This document shows, piece by piece, positions 1 through 6,740 of a stretch of 6,757 bases of DNA. Below the pieces are notes generated by a model. That model was given only the letters and a program-made list of their open reading frames with translations, made no database searches and was not told the DNA's origin. Position 1 is the first letter of the stretch. Every line of letters begins with the position of its first letter. Origin of the DNA: Akkermansia muciniphila (GTDB lineage: Bacteria > Verrucomicrobiota > Verrucomicrobiia > Verrucomicrobiales > V1-33); the NCBI GenBank assembly GCA_943331195.2, contig CALQKQ020000208.1, positions 1 to 6,757 on the forward strand. The letters are read 5' to 3'. Made by a program: the position numbers and the translations under genes.

Positions 1-118
1 AGCCCCGAGCCCCCTTGCCCAGCTCAATCCCCGGAAACGCCCCATTCGCCCCTTCCTGCGCCAGGACCGAACTCGCCACCACCGCCACCATGGAAGGTAT
101 CAGGATTATTTTTTTCAT
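1..118 (-). CDS. Secreted metalloprotease-like protein, N-terminal fragment (cut by window edge)
   Basis: Reading the minus strand from an ATG at 118 gives 39 codons that stay open to the window edge, so only the 5' end of the gene is present. The start MKKIILIPSMVAVVASSVLA is a typical Sec signal peptide: two lysines, a hydrophobic core, then a signal peptidase I-like site after LA, before Q21. The mature start (GAFPGIELGKGARG) closely matches residues 27-40 of the complete metalloprotease at 905-2872 (GGFPEMELGKGARG). The DNA upstream of the ATG also resembles that gene's leader. I infer a paralogous exported protein, probably also a metalloprotease, but the catalytic part lies outside the window. 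No strong Shine-Dalgarno sequence is visible. The start is chosen because it places the signal peptide exactly at the N terminus, as in the paralogue. ychJ lies 160 bp upstream on the same strand. Confidence 0.8.
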   Translation of the reverse strand, partial: MKKIILIPSMVAVVASSVLAQEGANGAFPGIELGKGARG

Positions 119-163
119 GGAGATGATCTCTAATAAAATCTACCTATTGTCAAACTCAATCCC
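119..163 (-). promoter_or_regulatory. Leader/promoter block shared with the 905-2872 gene
   Basis: The 45 nt before the ATG at 118 begin GGGATTGAG and then carry TTGACA (153-148) and TAGGT. The complete paralogue has GGGATTGGG, TTGACT and TAGGT at the same offsets in a 46-nt block before its own ATG. TTGACA matches a sigma-70 -35 box, but I see no good -10 at 16-18 nt, so the promoter reading is tentative. The similarity itself is visible directly. It may be regulatory or may simply be duplicated sequence that has not yet diverged. Confidence 0.4.
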
Positions 164-171
164 TCCTCTCC

Positions 172-188
172 CATTGACCGCATTGACC
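172..188. repeat. Short tandem direct repeat CATTGACC
   Basis: CATTGACC occurs at 172-179 and again at 181-188, a 9-bp period, just upstream of the leader of the truncated secreted-protein gene. It could be a paired operator half-site or chance. The rest of the gap between that gene and ychJ (164-278) shows no coding potential. It has one weak 5-bp stem (208-212 with 223-227) with no T-run after it. Confidence 0.25.
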
Positions 189-278
189 CCTGAATAGTGG
201 CCCCGGAGCGGCATTTCAGAAAGCCGCCATGATGGCCCCTCCCTCCAAGCCCTCGCCGACCACCCCCGCCAGCACCCC

Positions 279-743
279 CTAGCCCTTGTCGTCGACATAT
301 TTCCACAGCCCCCGACAGCGCCGGAAACGCGATTTCTCGCGGTGCTCCTGCCGCACCCCATCAACATAAAACTCCGCCACAAACTCCACCTTCCCCGTCC
401 GATCCCCCTTCTGACCCTGACTCGTGCTCAAAATCGTGAGAAATTTCCACCGCGCCTGGTCCGCCAACTCCTCAATCGCCGCCCGCATCCCCGGTGCCTT
501 TTTGTCCGGATGGGTCGTTTCCACCAAATAGTCGATCTTCCTAAAGAAATACGCGCTGTACCGCGACCGCATCAATTGCTCCGCCGTCTCCGGCTTCGCC
601 TTGCCCGCATGATACAGCCCACAGCACGCCCCATACGCCAAACGGCTCTTGCAGGGACACAGCGACACATCCCGAATCCGGGGCGCTTTTTCAGCTTCCA
701 CAGCTAGGGCCGGTTCAGAGGGGGTAACCATTTCGTCAGACAT
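279..743 (-). CDS. ychJ: YchJ/UPF0225 family protein with N-terminal SEC-C zinc motif
   Basis: This gene encodes 154 residues. After a variable N terminus of about 25 residues comes a SEC-C type motif, with Cys29, Cys31, Cys40 and Cys41 (CPC, nine residues, then CC) as likely zinc ligands. It is followed by the family signature LMRSRYSAY (57-65), a DYLVETTHP segment (71-79), and a C-terminal region ending in SRFRR and LWKYVDD. This order matches the YchJ family, small cytoplasmic proteins of unknown function. As I recall it, E. coli YchJ has a second SEC-C motif at its C terminus; this protein stops at about that point and lacks it. The usual Gly of CPCGS is Lys32 here. The ATG at 743 is preferred because GGGGGA lies 4 nt upstream of it. 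A longer frame to 812 would run up to the hairpin at 818-845, and its extra residues do not look family-like. Expression is probably separate from the upstream metalloprotease because a terminator lies between them. Confidence 0.88.
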   Translation of the reverse strand: MSDEMVTPSEPALAVEAEKAPRIRDVSLCPCKSRLAYGACCGLYHAGKAKPETAEQLMRSRYSAYFFRKIDYLVETTHPDKKAPGMRAAIEELADQARWKFLTILSTSQGQKGDRTGKVEFVAEFYVDGVRQEHREKSRFRRCRGLWKYVDDKG

Positions 744-810
744 ACAGTCCCCCACCCTCGCGGCACCTCGGCCCTCGCGCAACCCGGCCGACACCCCTTC
801 CCGCCGCCCC

Positions 811-845
811 AACGAAAGAGGGCCCGCAATCTCTTGCGGGCCCTC
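811..845 (-). terminator. Intrinsic terminator of the metalloprotease gene
   Basis: The sequence contains a perfect 12-bp inverted repeat: GAGGGCCCGCAA at 818-829 and TTGCGGGCCCTC at 834-845, with a 4-nt loop. On the minus strand the stem is followed by TTTCGTT (817-811), a short T-rich tail. It lies 60 bp past the metalloprotease stop at 905 and upstream of the ychJ start at 743, the right place to end the metalloprotease transcript. The plus strand has no T-run after the stem, so it should work in one direction. Confidence 0.8.
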
Positions 846-904
846 CCAACGATTCAGCGAACCGGTCGGCCACCATCTAGCGCCGCCCCCCGCTGCCTTC
901 CCCT

Positions 905-2872
905 TTACTTCACGATGGAATCCGTCGTCTCCACGTTCTTCGTAGGATCATAGGTGTAGCCGCTCAAGCTGACCCCCGTGACTTTGAAGGTAAACGTGCC
1001 CGCTTGCTTGGTCGCAGAGCTCGTGAAGCTCGCCGTCCCCGCCGTCCCCGTGAGGCCACTCACATTGGACATCGTCACACCCGACCAGCTCCCCGTCACC
1101 GTGGCATTCGCCACCACCGCGCCAGTGCCGTCCCGCACCGTCACCACCGCCTTAGCTTGCGTACCCTTGGGGGTCTTAACCTTGCTCATGGCAATGTCGG
1201 ATACACTCAGCACCGGCGTCACAACCACCACGTCCTTGACCGCGATCACCACCGAGGCCGTCCCCGAAAGCCCCGTGTTGTCGAACACCGCCAGCGAAGC
1301 CGTATACGTCCCCACCGCACTATAGACATGCACCGGATTCGCCTCCGCAGAGCCCGCCGTCCCATCCCCAAAGTCCCAGTCATACGCCAGGGCACTGCCC
1401 TCCGCATCGCTCGATCCCGCGCTCGAGAAATGCACCGTCAGCGGCACCGTCCCCGTCACCGGCGTGCTCTGCGACACCACCGCCACCGGAGGCTGCCCCA
1501 CCGAAGCCGGCACGCTCCCCGTCAGCGTGAATTGACCCAGGCTCGCATAGTCCGTGTAACCCGTCGATGCCGTCCCCGTGCCCACCCCATCCACCGCCAG
1601 ATAATACGTCCCCGCCGCCACCACACTGCTCAGGCTCGCCCCCAAGGTGCTGCTGTCAGCGCTAGCGACCAGGTTCCCCGTGCCATTGTAAAGCGCTAGG
1701 CCAATGTCCAGGTTGGCATCCGGCGAAGCCGTGCCCGCCGTGAAACTCACCGTCCCAGCGCCCACATTCACCCGGTAGAGGTCCACATCCGTCCGGCTGT
1801 CGATCATCCCCGTCGCCGCAATCGACGTCCCCGTCAGCGGAACCGCCGTCAGAATGTCATTGCCCGCCAAATCCGCACTCCGCGGAATGTAGCCGTTGAT
1901 GATCGCGGTGTCGTCTTCCAAGTTGTTAGCGTTGGCGTATTCCCCTTTGCTGAACTGAGTAATACTCGCGTAATACCCAACGCCCATGATCGGTGCCCAG
2001 CCATTGTGCCCCTGATAGTAGCCCGTCCCATCCGTCAAGCCATCGTGCCGCAGCGCCACCGTGTGCCCCGCTTCATGGCTGATCGCCTCAGCCACATACT
2101 TGGGATAGCCATTCCCCAACTGCGGCGGAAACACAAAGGCCGGTGTATCCGAATTCCACCCAAACGACTGCAAATACGCCACCCCTCCAGCTCCTACCCC
2201 CAGCAATTCATAGCTCGTTCCCCCAATCACCATGCGAATCCCATACGCCGTGTCCGTCGTGCTCGTCTTGCGCAGCGACTCCAATGGCGGCTCCTCCGTC
2301 GTCACATCCACATCCCACGGCGCATAGTCCTCACTCACCCGCTTCCAGATCTGCTGCAGATTCGCCAATTCCACCGCACTAAACACCGTCGGAATCCCAT
2401 CCGTGTCGTACGGCGGAGTGATGATATCAGCCCCGCTCTTATACGCCGTATTCCAGGACGTCCCCGACGTCGTGTGCCCCGTAAAGTCCAAATAAATCAC
2501 CCGACTCAACCCCGGCTTGCTGTGCAGCAAAAACGTCTCGCTCTCAGGGTAATTCAGCAACCCATTGGTCGCCGCATTCCCCGCCGTCGGTGCCTGCGCC
2601 GTCAAACCCTCGCAAGCATACAGCAACCGCCCATGCCGGTCGCTTCGCAAATCCCGATCGCTCAGCGCCAAGGCCCCTAATTGCGACTCGGTCATGCCAT
2701 AGTGTCGCGCCACCTCTGGCAGCCGACTCCCCAGGGCTCGAATGATCTCCGAACCCCGCGCTCCTTTCCCTAGCTCCATCTCGGGAAAACCCCCTCCCCC
2801 TCCCGATTGCGCCACCGCGTTGGCCGTCAAAAACGCGACTCCTAGCACCCCCATCAGTATTGTTTTTTGCAT
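905..2872 (-). CDS. Secreted zinc metalloprotease with PPC, PKD and C-terminal Ig-like domains
   Basis: This gene encodes 655 residues. Residues 1-21 are a Sec signal peptide (cleavage likely after AVA, before Q22), followed by a glycine run. Residues 125-195 (YLDFTGHTT, IWKRVSEDYAPWDVDVTTE) and the zinc site HEAGHTVALRHD (266-277) mark a metzincin-like protease: His266, His270 and His276 as zinc ligands, Glu267 as catalytic base, and a probable Met-turn at Met296 (APIMG). The usual glycine of HExxHxxGxxH is Ala273. Residues about 336-455 resemble a bacterial pre-peptidase C-terminal (PPC) domain. Residues 462-546 are a PKD domain (YDWDFGDGT, HVYSAVGTYTASLAV). Residues 553-655 form a Ser/Thr/Val-rich Ig-like domain. 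I see no PEP-CTERM tail or C-terminal anchor. The likely role is extracellular protein degradation; the substrate is unknown. The ATG at 2872 is chosen because it starts the signal peptide directly, although its ribosome binding site is weak. A paralogue begins at 118, and an intrinsic terminator follows at 811-845. Confidence 0.9.
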   Translation of the reverse strand: MQKTILMGVLGVAFLTANAVAQSGGGGGFPEMELGKGARGSEIIRALGSRLPEVARHYGMTESQLGALALSDRDLRSDRHGRLLYACEGLTAQAPTAGNAATNGLLNYPESETFLLHSKPGLSRVIYLDFTGHTTSGTSWNTAYKSGADIITPPYDTDGIPTVFSAVELANLQQIWKRVSEDYAPWDVDVTTEEPPLESLRKTSTTDTAYGIRMVIGGTSYELLGVGAGGVAYLQSFGWNSDTPAFVFPPQLGNGYPKYVAEAISHEAGHTVALRHDGLTDGTGYYQGHNGWAPIMGVGYYASITQFSKGEYANANNLEDDTAIINGYIPRSADLAGNDILTAVPLTGTSIAATGMIDSRTDVDLYRVNVGAGTVSFTAGTASPDANLDIGLALYNGTGNLVASADSSTLGASLSSVVAAGTYYLAVDGVGTGTASTGYTDYASLGQFTLTGSVPASVGQPPVAVVSQSTPVTGTVPLTVHFSSAGSSDAEGSALAYDWDFGDGTAGSAEANPVHVYSAVGTYTASLAVFDNTGLSGTASVVIAVKDVVVVTPVLSVSDIAMSKVKTPKGTQAKAVVTVRDGTGAVVANATVTGSWSGVTMSNVSGLTGTAGTASFTSSATKQAGTFTFKVTGVSLSGYTYDPTKNVETTDSIVK

Positions 2873-2918
2873 ATTTGAGAAAAACCAGGAATCGAGACCT
2901 AAGTCAATTCCCAATCCC
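2873..2918 (-). promoter_or_regulatory. Leader/promoter block of the metalloprotease gene
   Basis: This 46-nt block before the ATG at 2872 resembles the block at 119-163: GGGATTGGG, then TTGACT (2907-2902), then TAGGT at the same offset. A second TTGACT lies 22 bp further upstream at 2929-2924, so two copies sit about two helical turns apart. No convincing -10 box follows either copy. It may be a promoter/operator region or conserved 5' untranslated sequence. Confidence 0.4.
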
Positions 2919-3016
2919 CCCTCAGTCAAAATTCTCGGTCTAAACTACGTAAAATGCTTAAATCCTCCCCGGAAAATTCCCCGATTGAGCTCCCCCTCCC
3001 CTCCCCGCCTATTCCT

Positions 3017-3047
3017 TTGACCCCGCCCCCTCCCTGAGCTAACTCAG
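3017..3047 (+). promoter_or_regulatory. Possible isocitrate dehydrogenase promoter and small palindrome
   Basis: In the divergent gap, TTGACC (3017-3022) resembles a -35 box. The hexamer 17 nt later, TAACTC (3040-3045), is a poor -10. It overlaps a 5-bp inverted repeat, CTGAG at 3034-3038 and CTCAG at 3043-3047, which ends 26 nt before the ATG. A better -10-like hexamer, TAAAAT (2950-2955), has no -35 partner. The rest of the gap (2919-3073) holds no coding sequence that I can see. Confidence 0.22.
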
Positions 3048-3073
3048 CCATCATCCCCAGCCCGCTACCAGAC

Positions 3074-5293
3074 ATGTCCCCGTCCATCATCTACACCAAA
3101 ACCGACGAAGCCCCCGCTCTCGCCACCTATTCCCTCCTCCCCATCATCCAGGCCTTCACCAAACCCGCCGGCATCGCCCTGGAAACCCGCGACATCTCCC
3201 TCGCCGCCCGCATCCTCGCCCAATTCCCCGACTTCCTCCAGGCCGATCAACACGTCCCCGATCACCTCGCCGAACTCGGCGCCCTCACCCTCCTCCCCGG
3301 GGCCAATATCATCAAATTGCCCAACATCAGCGCCTCCGTCCCCCAGCTCAAAGCCGCCGTCGCCGAGCTCCAGGCTAAGGGCTACGCCTTGCCCGACTAC
3401 CCAGAAAACCCCAGCACCGATTCCGAAAAAAGCCTGAAGCTCCGCTACGGCAAGGTCATGGGCAGCGCCGTCAACCCCGTCCTCCGCGAAGGCAACTCCG
3501 ACCGCCGCGCCCCCAAAGCCGTCAAACAATACGCCCGCCAGCACCCCCACTCCATGGGCGCCTGGTCCCCCACCTCCCGCACCGCCGTCGCCACCATGTC
3601 CCAGGACGACTTCTTCTCCAACGAAAAGTCCCTCACCCTAGCCCAGGCCACCGAAGTCAACATCGAACTCCTCACCGACGACGGCCGCACCCTTTCCCTC
3701 AAACCAAACACCCCCCTCAAAGCCGGCGAAATCCTCGACGCCACCGTCCTCCGCCGCCTCCCCCTCGTCCACTTCCTCGAATCCCAACTCGCCCGCGCCA
3801 AAGCCGACGGCCTCCTCTTCTCCCTCCACCTCAAAGCCACCATGATGAAGGTCTCCGACCCCATCATCTTCGGCCACGCCGTCAAGGTCTTCTTCCAAGA
3901 CCTCATCGCCAAACACGCCCCCCTCCTCGCCCAGCTCCAAGTCGACTTCAATAACGGCTTCGGCGACCTCCTCGCTAAACTCGACTCCCTCCCCCCCGAC
4001 CAAAAAGCCGCCCTCGAGGCCGACATCCAAGCCGCCTACGCCCAGGGCCCCGCCCTCGCCATGGTCAACTCCGACAAAGGCATCACCAACCTCCACGTCC
4101 CCTCCGACGTCATCGTGGACGCCTCCATGCCCGCCATGATCCGCACCTCCGGCCAAATGTGGAACGCCGCCGGCCAACCCCAAGACACCCTCGCCGTCAT
4201 CCCCGATAGCTCCTACGCCGGCGTCTACCAAACCGTCATCGATTTCTGTAAACAACACGGCGCCCTCGACCCGCGCACCATGGGCTCCGTCCCCAACGTC
4301 GGCCTCATGGCCCAAGCCGCCGAAGAATACGGCTCCCACAACAAAACCTTCGAAATCCCCGCCGCCGGCACCGTCCGCGTCACCGACGCCACCGGCACCG
4401 TCCTCCTCGAACACCGCGTCGCCCCAGGCGACATCTGGCGCGCCTGCCAAACCAAAGACGCCCCCATCCAAGATTGGGTCAAACTCGCCGTCAATCGCGC
4501 CCGCGCCTCCGCATCCCCCGCCATCTTCTGGCTCGACCCCGCCCGCGCCCACGACGCCCAAATCATCGCCAAAGTCCAACGCTACCTCGCCGACCACGAC
4601 ACCGCCGGGCTCGACATCCGCATCCTCCCCCCCGCCGCCGCCTGCCAACTCAGCCTCGAACGCATCGTCCAAGGCCTCGACACCATCTCCGTCACCGGCA
4701 ACGTCCTCCGCGACTACCTCACCGACCTCTTCCCCATCCTCGAAGTCGGCACCTCCGCCAAAATGCTCTCCATCGTTCCCCTCATGAACGGCGGCGGCCT
4801 CTTCGAAACCGGCGCCGGCGGCTCCGCCCCCAAACACGTCCAACAATTCCTCCAAGAAAACTACCTCCGCTGGGACTCCCTCGGCGAATTCTTCGCCCTC
4901 GCCGCCTCCCTCGATCACCTCAGCTCCACCTTCCACCTCCCCAAGGCTAAGGTCCTCGCCGAGACCCTCGACACCGCCACCGGCACCTTCCTCGAACACG
5001 ACCGCTCCCCCGGCCGCAAACTCGGCACCATCGACAACCGCGGCTCCCACTTCTACCTCGCCCTCTACTGGGCCCAGGCCCTCGCCGCCCAATCCGCCGA
5101 CCCCGAACTCCAGGCCACCTTCGCCCCCATCGCCGCCCAACTCAGCGCCCAAGAATCCCTCATCGTCGCCGAACTCCTCGCCGTCCAGGGCCACCCCCTC
5201 GACCTCGGCGGCTACTACCAACCCGACGACGCCAAGGCCGACGCCGCCCTCCGCCCCAGCCCCACCTTCAACGCCAGCCTCGCTAGCCTCTAA
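3074..5293 (+). CDS. icd: Monomeric NADP-dependent isocitrate dehydrogenase
   Basis: This gene encodes 739 residues, the full length of the monomeric isocitrate dehydrogenase family (about 740). The enzyme oxidatively decarboxylates isocitrate to 2-oxoglutarate in the cytoplasmic TCA cycle and makes NADPH. It starts with the family's IIYTKTDEAPALATYSLLPI. The substrate site is visible as Ser131, Asn134, Arg138 and Arg144 (GSAVNPVLREGNSDRR), Lys254, Tyr419, Arg546 and Asp547. Metal ligands are likely Asp349 and Asp547. The NADP region includes Lys587-His588, Arg599 and Arg648 (RKLGTIDNRGSHFY). These positions equal the known Azotobacter/Corynebacterium enzyme residues shifted by about one, from memory. 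Nothing essential is missing, so it should be active and NADP-specific. The ATG at 3074 fits the family N terminus, though no Shine-Dalgarno sequence is seen. Codons end mostly in C. The gene is alone on the plus strand, divergent from the metalloprotease and convergent with the MFS gene. It is unrelated in sequence to the common homodimeric enzyme. Confidence 0.97.
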   Translation: MSPSIIYTKTDEAPALATYSLLPIIQAFTKPAGIALETRDISLAARILAQFPDFLQADQHVPDHLAELGALTLLPGANIIKLPNISASVPQLKAAVAELQAKGYALPDYPENPSTDSEKSLKLRYGKVMGSAVNPVLREGNSDRRAPKAVKQYARQHPHSMGAWSPTSRTAVATMSQDDFFSNEKSLTLAQATEVNIELLTDDGRTLSLKPNTPLKAGEILDATVLRRLPLVHFLESQLARAKADGLLFSLHLKATMMKVSDPIIFGHAVKVFFQDLIAKHAPLLAQLQVDFNNGFGDLLAKLDSLPPDQKAALEADIQAAYAQGPALAMVNSDKGITNLHVPSDVIVDASMPAMIRTSGQMWNAAGQPQDTLAVIPDSSYAGVYQTVIDFCKQHGALDPRTMGSVPNVGLMAQAAEEYGSHNKTFEIPAAGTVRVTDATGTVLLEHRVAPGDIWRACQTKDAPIQDWVKLAVNRARASASPAIFWLDPARAHDAQIIAKVQRYLADHDTAGLDIRILPPAAACQLSLERIVQGLDTISVTGNVLRDYLTDLFPILEVGTSAKMLSIVPLMNGGGLFETGAGGSAPKHVQQFLQENYLRWDSLGEFFALAASLDHLSSTFHLPKAKVLAETLDTATGTFLEHDRSPGRKLGTIDNRGSHFYLALYWAQALAAQSADPELQATFAPIAAQLSAQESLIVAELLAVQGHPLDLGGYYQPDDAKADAALRPSPTFNASLASL

Positions 5294-5304
5294 TTCAAAC
5301 GGGC

Positions 5305-5428
5305 CCAAAGCCCTCGCTGCCCCCCTTCCGCCCCAGCCCCCGCTGGGGCGGAAACATCCCCACTCCCCCAGCCGCAGGGGGATGCTCCGCCGCGCTTAAG
5401 CCCAACTCCAAAGCCCTCGCTGCCCCCC
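5305..5428. repeat. Intergenic element: two 21-bp direct repeats around two hairpins
   Basis: The same 21 bp (beginning CCAAAGCCCTCGCTG and ending in a C-run) occur at 5305-5325 and 5408-5428, 103 bp apart. Between them lie a perfect 12-bp hairpin (5326-5353) and a second inverted repeat, CATCCCC at 5355-5361 with GGGGATG at 5378-5384. The second copy ends 4 bp before the stop codon of the MFS gene. The layout suggests a repetitive extragenic element or the remnant of a small insertion. Whether other copies exist in the genome cannot be seen here. Confidence 0.6.
5326..5353. terminator. Perfect 12-bp hairpin between convergent genes
   Basis: TTCCGCCCCAGC (5326-5337) and GCTGGGGCGGAA (5342-5353) are exact reverse complements around a CCCC loop. 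The hairpin starts 33 bp after the isocitrate dehydrogenase stop and lies about 80 bp past the MFS stop, a natural place for a shared bidirectional terminator. Neither strand has a T-run after the stem, so it is not a classical intrinsic terminator. It may instead protect the 3' end of the transcripts or belong to a repeat family. Confidence 0.5.
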
Positions 5429-5432
5429 CGTA

Positions 5433-6740
5433 CTACACCACTCCAGGGGAATCCTCCTCCGGCTCCGGCAAAAAGCGCAGCGCCACCACCGCCGGCACCC
5501 ACAGCACCGCCGTCCACAACAGCGTCCGCCGGTAATCCCCACCCTGGGTGATTTGCTGCGCAAAAATCGTGCCCGCAGCCGCCGCAAAACGCCCAATATT
5601 ATAGCAAAACCCCGCCCCCGTAGTGCGCAGCAAGCTCGGAAATAAGGGCGGCAAATACATCGTGAAAAGCCCATAAACCCCCGACCAAAAACCCACCAAC
5701 GGCATCCAAAAAAAGCCCAGCCACTCAATCGGGTGCTCCCAACCAAAGGCCGCCACCACCGCCACCATAAAACCCCCAAACATCAACGCCATCGCCCGCC
5801 GATAACCCACCCGCGTCGCCAGCCAACCCGCAAAAAAATTCCCCGGAATCGAAACCAAAATCAAAACCCCAAAACTGCGCGCCACAAAACTATTCACATC
5901 CCCTGCCATCCACTGCGCCGCCGCCGCCATCGACCGCATCAACTGCGACTGCCAAAACAAAAACGCCCACCACGCCGTCAGCGAAAAAGCACATAAAATC
6001 ACCGCCGGATACGTAATGCCCGCCAGCCGCCCCCGAAACAACTCTCCCATCCCCGGCCTCGGCGCCCCCCCCGCTTGCGCCCCCTGCCAATCCTCCGGCT
6101 CCGGCACATGCTTCCGAATCCAATACACAATCACCGCCGGCAGCACCCCCACCAAAAAAATCCAATTCGGCGGCAACGACTTCATCAAATACCCCGCCAA
6201 ACAAGCCACCAAAATCCCCAGATTCACCGCCGTCTGCAACACCGCCGCCATCCACTTGCGCCACCCCTTCGGCCACGTCTCCGACAACAACGTCGACCCC
6301 ACCGCCCACTCCCCCCCAATCCCCAGCGCCGCCAAAAACCGAAAAATCAAAAGGTGCCACCACTCCGTCGCCAAAAAAGACAGCCCCGTGCACACCGCAT
6401 ACGTCAAGATCGTCAAACTCAAGGCCCGACTCCGCCCAATCACATCCCCCAGCCGCCCAAAAAAGGTCCCCCCCAACGCCCATCCCACCAAAAACGCCGC
6501 CTGGATCCACGCCGCCTTCTGCTGCACCTCCATCGCCGCCGCCCCCTCCAATCGCCCACTATACCCCAACAACAGCGCCACAAAAGCCGTCGCCACCAAG
6601 GTATAAAGATGCAAATCCAAGCCATCAAAAAACCACCCCAACCACGCCGCGATCCCACTCTTCCATTGGCCCGACGTTAAATCCCGCAACCGTGTCTGCG
6701 GAACCGAGCCCCCCCCTAAAATACGTGGCGATACTGACAT
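5433..6740 (-). CDS. MFS transporter, sugar/organic-acid type
   Basis: This gene encodes 435 residues if started at the ATG at 6740. It is an inner-membrane carrier of the major facilitator superfamily with about 12 membrane spans in two halves, split by a hydrophilic loop near 210-235. Family marks are a charged first helix WFFDGLDLHLY (36-46, Asp39), motif A between helices 2 and 3 (GRLGDVIGR, 95-103), a helix 4-5 region RFLAALGIGGEW (134-145) and the following SETWP, and a late YLPPLFPSLLRTTGAGF (362-378). These resemble sialate, lactate and aromatic-acid carriers, which usually use a proton or ion gradient. I cannot name the substrate. The second motif A (GWLATRVGYRR, 305-315) has Thr where Asp is usual. 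The reading frame is open upstream to the window edge, with a TTG at 6749, so a somewhat earlier start is possible. No strong ribosome binding site is visible. The gene converges on isocitrate dehydrogenase, and no catabolic partner is seen. Confidence 0.9.
   Translation of the reverse strand: MSVSPRILGGGSVPQTRLRDLTSGQWKSGIAAWLGWFFDGLDLHLYTLVATAFVALLLGYSGRLEGAAAMEVQQKAAWIQAAFLVGWALGGTFFGRLGDVIGRSRALSLTILTYAVCTGLSFLATEWWHLLIFRFLAALGIGGEWAVGSTLLSETWPKGWRKWMAAVLQTAVNLGILVACLAGYLMKSLPPNWIFLVGVLPAVIVYWIRKHVPEPEDWQGAQAGGAPRPGMGELFRGRLAGITYPAVILCAFSLTAWWAFLFWQSQLMRSMAAAAQWMAGDVNSFVARSFGVLILVSIPGNFFAGWLATRVGYRRAMALMFGGFMVAVVAAFGWEHPIEWLGFFWMPLVGFWSGVYGLFTMYLPPLFPSLLRTTGAGFCYNIGRFAAAAGTIFAQQITQGGDYRRTLLWTAVLWVPAVVALRFLPEPEEDSPGVV

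Noticed and set aside
208..227. Possible terminator after ychJ (GCGGC at 208-212 with GCCGC at 223-227)
   Set aside because: The stem has only 5 bp and no T-run follows it on the minus strand, so it does not qualify as an intrinsic terminator.
744..812. N-terminal extension of ychJ to an upstream start at 812
   Set aside because: The extra 23 residues do not resemble the family. The extended start would lie right at the base of the terminator hairpin, and the ATG at 743 has a G-rich site at suitable spacing.
1004..1699. Plus-strand open frame opposite the metalloprotease gene
   Set aside because: The product is dominated by Arg, His and Pro, typical of a shadow frame in GC-rich DNA. The minus strand carries a clear multidomain protein.
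2873..2929. N-terminal extension of the metalloprotease to a TTG at 2929
   Set aside because: It would bury the signal peptide behind 19 residues and would translate the leader block that resembles the other gene's non-coding leader.
3638..5308. Open frame of 556 codons on the minus strand opposite isocitrate dehydrogenase
   Set aside because: The product is almost all Gly, Glu, Asp, Val and Ala with no recognisable domain. The sense gene uses mostly C-ending codons, which makes antisense codons start with G and removes stop codons, so the frame is an artefact.
5890..6510. Minus-strand frame of 206 codons overlapping the MFS gene, and Arg/Pro-rich plus-strand frames in the same area
   Set aside because: These have low-complexity Gly/Asp/Val or Arg/His/Pro composition with no motif. 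The MFS frame has clear family motifs and membrane spans.
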